NCBI GenBank assembly: GCA_905233295.1
Contig: CAJODX010000083.1
Span: 1-5,103 of the forward strand
Origin: an uncultured Synergistales bacterium
GTDB taxonomy: Bacteria; Synergistota; Synergistia; Synergistales; Aminobacteriaceae
Length of the DNA stretch: 5,103 nucleotides
Direction of reading: 5' to 3'
Below, one piece after another: positions 1 through 5,103 of the stretch (within the stretch, counting starts at the first letter, position 1; each line of letters opens with the position of its first letter). A model generated the notes under the pieces. That model was not told the DNA's origin. It saw only the letters and a list, made by a program, of their open reading frames with translations, and searched no databases. The translations under genes were made by a program, and so were the position numbers.

Positions 1-153
1 AGCACTGTTATATGTTCCGAACGTGTACGTACCGCCAACCGTCAACTGTACAGACGTGCTACCAGCCGAAGCCGTGCCGCTCAGACACAGCAGTCCGATG
101 ACGAGAGCCAATGTGAGCATGAAGCCCAGAATTTTTACGCGATTTTTTCTCAT
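1..153 (-). CDS. Exported protein, N-terminal fragment (51 residues, runs off left edge)
   Basis: The reverse strand opens at ATG 153-151 and stays open to the window edge. The product starts MRKNRVKILGF, followed by a hydrophobic core (roughly residues 9-24) and an Ala-Ser-Ala signal peptidase I site at about residue 30. This is a clear Sec signal peptide. The Cys at residue 23 is not in a lipobox (G-L-L-C), so export to the periplasm or outside is likelier than a lipoprotein. The mature part visible is GSTSVQLTVGGTYTFGTYNSA-like, and its GGTYTFGTY stretch resembles the opening of DUF6273-type domains (G-x-x-x-x-F-G-x-Y), but that is only a resemblance over a dozen residues. A ribosome binding site, AAAGGA, lies about 12-13 nt before the ATG. 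The gene is divergent from rel. Its function is not known. Confidence 0.75.
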   Translation of the reverse strand, partial: MRKNRVKILGFMLTLALVIGLLCLSGTASAGSTSVQLTVGGTYTFGTYNSA

Positions 154-184
154 AAAATTTAAATATTCCTTTCTGAAAAAATTT

Positions 185-225
185 ATTGCAATCGCAATTA
201 TACACAAAAAACGCCGCGCAAAAGT
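185..225 (-). promoter_or_regulatory. Candidate promoter for the exported-protein gene, with an inverted repeat
   Basis: On the reverse strand a perfect TATAAT (202-197), preceded by TG, lies about 45 nt before the start codon. The -35 hexamer at a 17-nt spacing (225-220, ACTTTT) is poor. Just downstream of the -10 is the inverted repeat ATTGC-AATC-GCAAT (185-198), whose one arm overlaps the -10. That is where a repressor would bind, although five-base arms in AT-rich DNA can arise by chance. The -10 is well supported and the operator is speculative. Confidence 0.4.
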
Positions 226-269
226 TCACACGATCACGATATAGAAATAGAAAATCCGCTGTTTTTCGC

Positions 270-334
270 AAAAAAATTAAAAAATTAAAAAAAATTATCG
301 CGCAAAACGAAAAAATTTCATAACGCTGTATAAT
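270..334 (+). promoter_or_regulatory. rel promoter: TATAAT with upstream A/T tracts
   Basis: A perfect TATAAT at 329-334 (in TGTATAAT) sits 30 nt before the rel ATG, predicting a start of transcription near 341 and a leader of about 24 nt. The matching -35 position (306-311, AACGAA) is poor. Upstream, three runs of A separated by TT (about 270-297) fall at roughly -71 to -44, the place of an UP element contacted by the RNA polymerase alpha C-terminal domains. The inferred design is a weak -35 compensated by the AT tracts. The remainder of the 154-364 gap shows no gene. Confidence 0.5.
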
Positions 335-364
335 ATACTGAATTTAACGGAAGAAGTGAAGCTG

Positions 365-2749
365 ATGGCAAAGGGAGTTAAGAGCGTAAAAAATATTAAA
401 GAAGAATCAGACATTAAAAAGTCAGACGAAAATAAAATTGAAAGTCTTGAAACGGGCGGACAAACTTTTTCATCAATAATGAACAGCGTGCCTTCGCTCG
501 ATAATTCGTCAAATTTTCTGCGCGATATGTATGCTTTGCGCGATGAATTTTTTGAACAGATTCCGGAAAATTCAAAACAGGAATGTGTCCGCACCGTATG
601 GCAGGAGCTGTGGGGAAAATCCATGCTTTCTCTGAACCCCGAACAGATGCGGAGACTCGGCGAAACTTTTGTGTTTTCGGCAAAGGCTCACGAACATCAA
701 CTCAGAAAATCCGGCGATCCTTACATCATTCATACTTTGAGTACGGCTTTGATTCTCGCGGGAATGCATCTGGACATGGCAACTCTTGAAGCCGCTCTGC
801 TCCATGACACACTCGAAGACACTGACGTAACATCTGAAGAAATAATCGAAAAATTCGGTGCTGACGTTGAAAATCTTGTTAAAGGCGTAACAAAGCTTGC
901 CGGTGAAGATGTCAAGGAATTTATGTCGCGTGAAGATTTAACGAGTGAAAATCTGCGCAGAATGTTCATCGTTATGGCGCAGGATATTCGTGTCGTTTTG
1001 ATAAAACTCGCCGACAGACTTCATAATATGCGGACGCTCAGTGTTATGCGGCGTGAAAAACAGGAAAGAATCGCCCGCGAAACGATGGAAATTTACGCGC
1101 CTCTTGCTCACCGCCTTGGAATTTATCAGATTAAACGCGAACTCGAAGATTTATCTTTCATGTATCTTCACCCGGACATTTACGCCGAAGTAAAACGCCG
1201 TGTTGAGATTCGTATGCCGAAAATGGGCGAGGTCATCGACAAGACCCGCGAAACATTAGAGAAACGTCTTCAGGAGGAAGGTATTCCGTGCCGCATAAAA
1301 GGACGCTCGAAACATTATTACAGCATCTACGAAAAAATGCAGCGAAAGAAAATTTCCTTTGAGGAACTTTACGACATTCTCGCCGTGCGTGTTCTGGTGT
1401 CTGACGTTTCGACATGCTACGCTGTTCTCGGTGTCGTTCATGCTCTGTGGGTGCCTATACCCGGACAGTTTGATGATTACATTGCAAATCCTAAGAGCAA
1501 TATGTATCAGTCTTTGCATACGACTGTAATGGCGTTCGGCGTTCCTGTTGAAATTCAGATACGAACCTACGAAATGAATCATTACGCTGAATACGGCATC
1601 GCGGCACATTGGGTTTATAAGTCCGGCGGCAGCAGAAAACTCAACAAAGAGATGGACGCAAAATTAAACTGGGTCAGTCAGGCTCTTGAAGCTGGACAGA
1701 ACGGAAATTCGCAGGAGTTCATGGACGTTTTGAAGAGCGACATTTTGCTGACGAGTGAGCTTTATGTTTTCACACCCGACGGCAAGCCGATGATTCTTCC
1801 CAACGGCGCAACGATTCTTGACTTTGCATACGCTGTCCACACTGAAATCGGAAATCACTGTGCAGGTGCAACGATTAACGGACATATTGTGCAGCTTAAC
1901 ACACAGCTTCATAACGGCGATATTGTAAGGATTTTGACTTCGCCGCAAAGTTCGCCTTCAAGAGACTGGCTCAAGATTGTAAGTTCGGCAAAGACACGCA
2001 GCAAAATCCGAAGCTATTTCCGTCAGGCTGAAAAAGCTGAACGTGATGAAAAAATCGAACGCGGCTGGAAATTAATCGAACGTGAATTGAAACGGCGCGG
2101 ACTTGCAGATGTCAAACGCGAAAATTTCAGCAACATTGACGAGCAGTTAATAGCGGTAGGCTCTGGAACAATCGGACCGGGCGAAGCTGCTCAGAAACTT
2201 GCGCTTGCGTATCTTCAGCATCATTCAGGAGAAACTCAGAATCAGCCCGTCAATCTTGAAACAGAACAGCCCAAACATACGAAGGACACAAAGAGCGACA
2301 TTTTAGTCGAAGGCGAAGGCGGTGTCAGCGTAACTCTTGCCAACTGTTGCGCACCTGTGCCGGGCGATGAAATTGTCGGATATTCATCAACGCGGCGCGG
2401 CATTACCATTCACAGAATAGACTGCAAAAGCATTCAAAATAAAGATGACGAACGAAAAATCAAAGTCGCATGGACTCCGCGCGACAAAGACAACAATCCA
2501 GCCCGAAGAACGAGTCTTTATATTGCAAAATTAAATGCGGAAGGCGAAGAACGCGAGGAATTAATCAGCGATGTGAACAAGGCAATATCATTCGCGAGTT
2601 CAAGTCTTACAGGTTTTAAGGCTGTAATGGTCGGCAACAGTTTAATGCGAATGAAAATAGAAGTCCGCGTGAAAGATCTTGAACATTTATATTCAGTCAT
2701 GGCGAAATTAAACGAGGTTCGCGGCATCATAGAGGTTGTAAGAGCCTAA
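365..2749 (+). CDS. rel: Bifunctional (p)ppGpp synthetase/hydrolase, RelA/SpoT family (long RSH)
   Basis: This cytoplasmic, ribosome-associated enzyme makes (p)ppGpp from ATP and GDP/GTP and also degrades it, setting the stringent response. It has 794 residues, a little longer than the usual 730-750. Domains: an extra N-terminus (about 1-85, lysine/acid-rich at first); HD hydrolase with intact metal and catalytic residues (H123, H147-D148, E151-D152, D217, N221); synthetase (about 310-410) with GRSKHYYSIY, D337, acceptor-stacking Y381 in NMYQSLH and catalytic E396 in EIQIRT; TGS (about 465-527); a helical region; a zinc-finger-like domain with C661-C662, H683 and C687; and a C-terminal ACT domain (about 720-794). 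Both activities should be present. Oddly, the RXKD motif typical of bifunctional enzymes reads QFDD (368-371), nearer the EXDD of RelA. I chose ATG 365 because GGAAG (349-353) is well spaced for it and too close for GTG 356. It is transcribed alone, convergent with the next gene. Confidence 0.97.
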   Translation: MAKGVKSVKNIKEESDIKKSDENKIESLETGGQTFSSIMNSVPSLDNSSNFLRDMYALRDEFFEQIPENSKQECVRTVWQELWGKSMLSLNPEQMRRLGETFVFSAKAHEHQLRKSGDPYIIHTLSTALILAGMHLDMATLEAALLHDTLEDTDVTSEEIIEKFGADVENLVKGVTKLAGEDVKEFMSREDLTSENLRRMFIVMAQDIRVVLIKLADRLHNMRTLSVMRREKQERIARETMEIYAPLAHRLGIYQIKRELEDLSFMYLHPDIYAEVKRRVEIRMPKMGEVIDKTRETLEKRLQEEGIPCRIKGRSKHYYSIYEKMQRKKISFEELYDILAVRVLVSDVSTCYAVLGVVHALWVPIPGQFDDYIANPKSNMYQSLHTTVMAFGVPVEIQIRTYEMNHYAEYGIAAHWVYKSGGSRKLNKEMDAKLNWVSQALEAGQNGNSQEFMDVLKSDILLTSELYVFTPDGKPMILPNGATILDFAYAVHTEIGNHCAGATINGHIVQLNTQLHNGDIVRILTSPQSSPSRDWLKIVSSAKTRSKIRSYFRQAEKAERDEKIERGWKLIERELKRRGLADVKRENFSNIDEQLIAVGSGTIGPGEAAQKLALAYLQHHSGETQNQPVNLETEQPKHTKDTKSDILVEGEGGVSVTLANCCAPVPGDEIVGYSSTRRGITIHRIDCKSIQNKDDERKIKVAWTPRDKDNNPARRTSLYIAKLNAEGEEREELISDVNKAISFASSSLTGFKAVMVGNSLMRMKIEVRVKDLEHLYSVMAKLNEVRGIIEVVRA

Positions 2750-2772
2750 CTTTGCCGCCGTGTTTTTTTAAA

Positions 2773-3174
2773 TCAGAATGAGCGTTTCCATTCATACAGA
2801 TTAATGTGTTCCTGACTTGGACCAAGTAACTGAATAACTCGCAGACCGCCCATCGGGGCATCATTATCTTCAATGCTCTCTGACAAAAGGGGGATTCCTT
2901 TTGCGCAAAGATCATTCCATACGCTGTCAATGTCCTGTACCGCCAGTCCGATATGAGTGATTGAACCTTTGTTGCCGAAAGTATTTTCATCTTGTTCGTT
3001 GGGCTGAATTAATTCAAGCCGGGAGTCGTTCAGTTTCAGCATGGCATATTCACCGAAATCGCAGGTTTCGCGCCCGATAAGACGAAAACCCATAATATCT
3101 TGATAAAACTTGATTGATTTTTCTATTTCAGGTGTATTCACACAAATGTGATGGATATTATAAATACCGCCCAT
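2773..3174 (-). CDS. VOC (glyoxalase/dioxygenase-fold) family protein
   Basis: This is a complete 133-residue protein with the two-module beta-alpha-beta-beta-beta fold of the vicinal oxygen chelate superfamily, which binds a divalent metal and acts on small molecules (lactoylglutathione lyase, methylmalonyl-CoA epimerase, thiol transferases, ring-cleaving dioxygenases). The first module opens IHHICVNTPEIEKSIKFY and the second THIGLAVQDID. Aligned by eye to glyoxalase I (H5, E56, H74, E122), the ligands H9, E54 and H74 are present, but the fourth position in HINLYE falls on N125, with E128 three residues on. True glyoxalase I activity is therefore doubtful and the substrate cannot be named. 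GGAG lies 8 nt before the ATG. It follows the sugar-binding protein gene on the same strand, across an 87-bp gap with a hairpin, so it may have its own promoter. Its stop is 23 bp from that of rel, which is convergent. Confidence 0.88.
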   Translation of the reverse strand: MGGIYNIHHICVNTPEIEKSIKFYQDIMGFRLIGRETCDFGEYAMLKLNDSRLELIQPNEQDENTFGNKGSITHIGLAVQDIDSVWNDLCAKGIPLLSESIEDNDAPMGGLRVIQLLGPSQEHINLYEWKRSF

Positions 3175-3216
3175 AATGTATTCTCCGCTTCAGATGTTTT
3201 TTATATAGACAAATAT

Positions 3217-3241
3217 AGAGGGAGATTTTAACTCCCCCTCT
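3217..3241 (-). terminator. Possible terminator or attenuating hairpin after the sugar-binding protein gene
   Basis: Read on the reverse strand, about 20 nt after the binding-protein stop, AGAGGGGGAG and CTCCCTCT form an 8-bp stem with two unpaired G and a 7-nt loop (TTAAAAT). The tail is U-rich but broken (AUAUUUGUCUAUAU), so termination may be partial, allowing read-through into the VOC gene. The GC-rich stem in an AT-rich spacer is clear, while its strength is inferred. Confidence 0.6.
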
Positions 3242-3261
3242 GTATTTATGAATGACTGATG

Positions 3262-4368
3262 TTAGTCGTAAAGAAGGATTGCAATATCCGCATTGTCGAT
3301 GTTCGCGGCGTTGTACCATTTTGAACCCGTATCAACATCGGAGACGCTCTCGCCATTAGCAGCACGCACCGCTAAACCGACAGCCTGATAACCCATCTGA
3401 TAGGGATCCTGAGTTACACTGCCGAGGAACTGTCCGTCTTTGATAGCCTCACGCTGAGATGTGCCGGAATCAAAGCCTACTACGAAAATATCTTTATAGA
3501 CACCGTCAGCGCGGTCAAGATCTGTTCCGTCGTTGGTAGCGGAGATTACTCCGTTTACAGCGTCCTGGTTTGCCGCGAATACGCCTACAAGATTATCCAT
3601 GGCAAAAATTGTCTTTGAAGCAGCCTGAATGTCAGCGGCACTTGAGGACGGCGGAACGACAACTACGATTTTAACTTTTTCGTCATTGACAGCAGGTTTT
3701 GTCCATTTTTCCTGTCCTGATACAGATACAGAACCGGCTAAACCTTCAAGAGCTTCGAGCGCGGCGAGTGCTTTTGCAATAAAGCCATCTACACGCTGTA
3801 CAATAGAGCCGGAAGTAGCGTCCTGAGCAAGAATTGCCAAAACAGTCGGAGTACCTTTAGCACCCTTCAGAATAGCTTTCTGGAAGTTGGGGTCGGCAAT
3901 TAAACTCTCTGCAACGTTTCCGCCCGCATTAGCGTTGTCAGTAGCGGCAGTGGCTAACACAGCGCCGGTAGTATCGCCGGGTACGCCTGAGTCAAAGCCG
4001 ATTACAGGGATTCCGGCTTCTTTTGCTGCATCAAGAGTTTCTTCGAGTGAAGCGGTGTCGCATGCAGCAAGAATAATAGCATCGGGCTTGGCATTGACAG
4101 CAGCTTTAACCTGTTCGACCTGCTGTGATGTATTTGTTTCCATGTCCGGACCGTTGGTAGTGATTTTCACGCCAAGTTTAGCCGCCGCATCAGCTGCACC
4201 TTTAAACGCAGCCTGATAAAACTGGTTATTGAAACTCTTGGAGATAATACGTATATCCATTTCCTTGCCGGAAGTGTTGGTATAGGTATTTTCCGCAAAA
4301 GCGGAAGCCGCAGCGATCATGGAGATGACCGCCAAACTGCAGAACAGAACGCTAAGAACTTTTTTCAT
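3262..4368 (-). CDS. Ribose-type sugar ABC transporter substrate-binding protein
   Basis: This 368-residue periplasmic binding protein (RbsB-like, Peripla_BP_4 fold) captures a sugar and delivers it to an ABC permease. It has a Sec signal peptide, MKK then a hydrophobic core, cut after Ala-Phe-Ala at residue 25. The first lobe opens DIRIISKSFNNQFYQAAFKG, as in family members. Ligand-type positions by eye against RbsB are D126 (IPVIGFD), R192 (QRVDGF), N267 (VFAANQD), D300 (GFDSG) and Q320 (TQDPYQMG). The Arg that follows the Asp in ribose binders is S127 here, so the sugar may not be ribose. I chose ATG 4368 because AAGGGGG ends 9 nt before it and the signal peptide begins there. An upstream in-frame ATG at 4524 would bury the signal behind 52 unrelated residues. 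No permease or ATPase gene is adjacent. It is divergent from the cobS unit. Confidence 0.95.
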   Translation of the reverse strand: MKKVLSVLFCSLAVISMIAAASAFAENTYTNTSGKEMDIRIISKSFNNQFYQAAFKGAADAAAKLGVKITTNGPDMETNTSQQVEQVKAAVNAKPDAIILAACDTASLEETLDAAKEAGIPVIGFDSGVPGDTTGAVLATAATDNANAGGNVAESLIADPNFQKAILKGAKGTPTVLAILAQDATSGSIVQRVDGFIAKALAALEALEGLAGSVSVSGQEKWTKPAVNDEKVKIVVVVPPSSSAADIQAASKTIFAMDNLVGVFAANQDAVNGVISATNDGTDLDRADGVYKDIFVVGFDSGTSQREAIKDGQFLGSVTQDPYQMGYQAVGLAVRAANGESVSDVDTGSKWYNAANIDNADIAILLYD

Positions 4369-4395
4369 AAGTTGTTTCCCCCTTATTTTATTTTT

Positions 4396-4431
4396 ATCAT
4401 AATTCGCAAGAAGACTCCCGCTTTTTAAGCG
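4396..4431 (-). promoter_or_regulatory. Candidate promoter and palindrome upstream of the sugar-binding protein gene
   Basis: On the reverse strand TATGAT (4401-4396) could serve as -10, giving a leader of about 20 nt that contains the AAGGGGG ribosome binding site. No good -35 is seen. Instead the perfect palindrome CGCTT-TTT-AAGCG (4419-4431) occupies the -30 to -42 zone, where a regulator could bind. All of this is inferred from position only. Confidence 0.25.
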
Positions 4432-4435
4432 TGAA

Positions 4436-4464
4436 TTGCGTTTTATGTATGGTGTATATATAAT
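4436..4464 (+). promoter_or_regulatory. Candidate promoter for the small frame and cobS
   Basis: TTGCGT (4436-4441) and TATAAT (4459-4464) are separated by exactly 17 nt. Transcription would begin near 4471, almost at the ribosome binding site of the 46-codon frame, giving a very short leader of about 12 nt. The -10 is perfect and the -35 matches three of six positions. Confidence 0.45.
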
Positions 4465-4482
4465 AACACACAAGGAGAGAAA

Positions 4483-4623
4483 ATGACAGGCGAAAAAAGA
4501 CTTGCAAAAAATAAGCCGTTTCAACGAGCAATTGTTGCTGATACTGAAATTCCATGCCTTACGCTGTATAATACAAAACAGGTAAAGAAATTCACTGCTG
4601 TATCAGGGGGAAAAAAATCATAA
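4483..4623 (+). CDS. Small open frame (46 codons) ahead of cobS, unknown product
   Basis: ATG 4483 lies 5 nt after a strong AAGGAG (4472-4477) and a plausible promoter. The frame encodes 46 residues beginning MTGEKRLAKNKPFQRAIVAD and ending SGGKKS, basic (10 K/R against 3 D/E) and with no membrane segment. I do not recognise it. Its stop codon TAA (4621-4623) overlaps the proposed AUA start of cobS by four bases (ATAA), the geometry of translational coupling. It may be a small protein, a leader peptide whose translation opens the cobS start, or the N-terminal part of a frameshifted cobS product, because A7 (4611-4617) is in register for a -1 slip into the cobS frame. It could also be chance: a second promoter-like signal lies within it. 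Confidence 0.4.
   Translation: MTGEKRLAKNKPFQRAIVADTEIPCLTLYNTKQVKKFTAVSGGKKS
4544..4572 (+). promoter_or_regulatory. Second candidate promoter for cobS, inside the small frame
   Basis: CTGAAA (4544-4549) and TATAAT (4567-4572) are 17 nt apart, predicting a transcript from about 4579 with a leader of about 40 nt to cobS. The -10 region shares the 13-mer ACGCTGTATAATA with the rel promoter (323-335 and 4561-4573). It competes with the promoter at 4436-4464, and both may work. Confidence 0.4.
4605..4610 (+). promoter_or_regulatory. Ribosome binding site that decides the cobS start
   Basis: AGGGGG is followed by 9 nt and then AUA 4620. The sugar-binding protein gene shows the same arrangement: GGGGG, 9 nt, then ATG. 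The match in spacing is the main argument for AUA 4620 over ATC 4617 or AUA 4623. Confidence 0.5.
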
Positions 4624-5103
4624 TAAATTCTTTTTTAATATCTTTAACTTTTCTTTCTGTCTTTCCTGTCAGCAAAAATTTTATGCCTGAATGGAACGGC
4701 AAAAATTTGAAATTTTTCTGCGCAATGATACCTGTAACAGGAATTTTGTTCGCGGCATTCTGGTTTTTATGTTCGTCTGCACTCGTTTCATGCAAAAATC
4801 TTTCAGGCGAAATCCGCGGCTTCGTTATGACTTTTTTTACGCTTGCCTTGACGGGCGGACTTCACATGGATGGGCTTATGGATTCCTGCGATGCAATTTT
4901 TTCACGGCGCGACAGAGAAACCCGTTTAAAAATTTTATCTGACACTCACGCGGGGTCTTTTGCTGTTATCGGCTGCGTTGTCATTTTAATGGCGAAAACT
5001 TTTTTGTTCGCGGAAAATTTTTCACACAGCCTCGAAATAAATTTTTTTGTTCCGATTTTTTCCCGCCTTGGAATGTCCGTCATATTGAATAACATAAAAT
5101 TTG
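4620..5103 (+). CDS. cobS: Adenosylcobinamide-GDP ribazoletransferase (cobalamin synthase), 5' part, runs off right edge
   Basis: This inner-membrane enzyme joins adenosylcobinamide-GDP to alpha-ribazole (or its phosphate), the last stage of B12 assembly. About 161 of a usual 245-255 residues are in the window. The hallmark GGLHMDGLMDSCDA is at 79-92, with D84, D88 and D91 of the conserved GGxHxDGLxDxxD signature. DTHAGSFAVIG (108-118) matches the family's D-x-x-x-G-x-x-G stretch, and PIFSR follows near 144-148. Membrane segments are likely near 32-55, 66-80, 113-131 and 141-157. The N-terminus NSFLISLTFLSVFPVS matches the family's opening helix before Pro-Val. No ATG, GTG or TTG lies near it. 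AUA 4620 gives an N-terminus of the expected length, while the first in-frame ATG (4683) would remove 21 conserved-type residues. The frame is closed upstream by a stop at 4569. The gene identity is sure; the start is not. Confidence 0.92.
   Translation, partial: MINSFLISLTFLSVFPVSKNFMPEWNGKNLKFFCAMIPVTGILFAAFWFLCSSALVSCKNLSGEIRGFVMTFFTLALTGGLHMDGLMDSCDAIFSRRDRETRLKILSDTHAGSFAVIGCVVILMAKTFLFAENFSHSLEINFFVPIFSRLGMSVILNNIKF

Noticed and set aside
356..364. GTG at 356 as the rel start
   Set aside because: GGAAG at 349-353 is too close to it. ATG 365 is better spaced and adds no loss.
1499..1513. NMYQSLH in Rel instead of NGYQSIH as a possible active-site change
   Set aside because: Methionine at this position is normal in Firmicutes-type Rel proteins as I recall them, and the stacking Tyr (Y381) is present.
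1256..1609. Long open frames antisense to rel and to the sugar-binding protein gene (for example 1256-1609 minus, 3887-4216 plus)
   Set aside because: No ribosome binding site of note and no recognisable protein. The Ala/Ser-rich plus-strand frames mirror the Ala-rich binding protein, so they are shadows.
2750..2772. Intrinsic terminator in the rel/VOC convergent gap
   Set aside because: There is a T7 run (2762-2768) but no stable stem before it; only a weak GGTT/AGCC pairing.
4369..4524. Extension of the sugar-binding protein to an upstream in-frame ATG at 4524 (420 residues)
   Set aside because: It would place 52 unrelated residues before a textbook signal peptide, and ATG 4368 has its own AAGGGGG at 9 nt.
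4369..4620. Cobalamin riboswitch upstream of cobS
   Set aside because: The space before the small frame is only 114 bp and shared with a divergent gene, and I see no B12-box-like sequence or the expected multi-stem fold.
4683..4685. ATG 4683 as the cobS start
   Set aside because: It lacks a proper ribosome binding site and would remove the conserved first helix ending in Pro-Val.
1..5103. CRISPR arrays, tRNA or rRNA genes, insertion sequences, phage attachment sites
   Set aside because: No spaced direct repeats, cloverleaf-like runs, terminal inverted repeats or transposase fragments were seen on either strand.

Overview
The window is an ordinary-looking stretch of bacterial chromosome with moderate GC and AT-rich intergenic spaces. 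It holds six coding regions, two of them cut by the window edges. The exported proteins carry classical signal peptidase I signals rather than lipoboxes, which suggests a diderm. The Rel protein has a Firmicutes-like synthetase signature (NMYQSLHTTV). Together with the style of the exported proteins, this suggests a low-GC Synergistota-like or related anaerobe, but that placement is a guess from protein style, not a demonstration.

Left edge (1-153, minus): the first 51 residues of an exported protein that runs off the window. The next 210 bp (154-364) are a divergent, very AT-rich promoter region with no gene. Then comes a full-length bifunctional (p)ppGpp synthetase/hydrolase of the Rel/SpoT family (365-2749, plus), all of whose domains can be read. 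Convergent with it, 23 bp away, is a small vicinal-oxygen-chelate (glyoxalase-like) protein (2773-3174, minus). Upstream of that, on the same strand and behind a hairpin, lies a ribose-type periplasmic sugar-binding protein (3262-4368, minus) with no permease or ATPase gene beside it.

Right side (4369-5103): a 114-bp divergent spacer leads into a rightward unit. It begins with a 46-codon open frame with a strong ribosome binding site (4483-4623), followed by cobS, the cobalamin synthase that joins lower ligand to corrin ring (4620 to the window edge). cobS has no ATG, GTG or TTG near its proper N-terminus. The best start is an AUA at 4620, which overlaps the stop of the small frame as ATAA, where ATGA would be the usual coupled junction.

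The genes do not form one pathway: stringent response, a small metal-fold enzyme, sugar uptake and B12 completion are side by side in separate transcription units. I see no mobile element, CRISPR array, tRNA or rRNA, and no convincing new multi-gene system. The points most worth a second look are the cobS start, the small frame before it, and the acidic QFDD motif in an otherwise bifunctional Rel.
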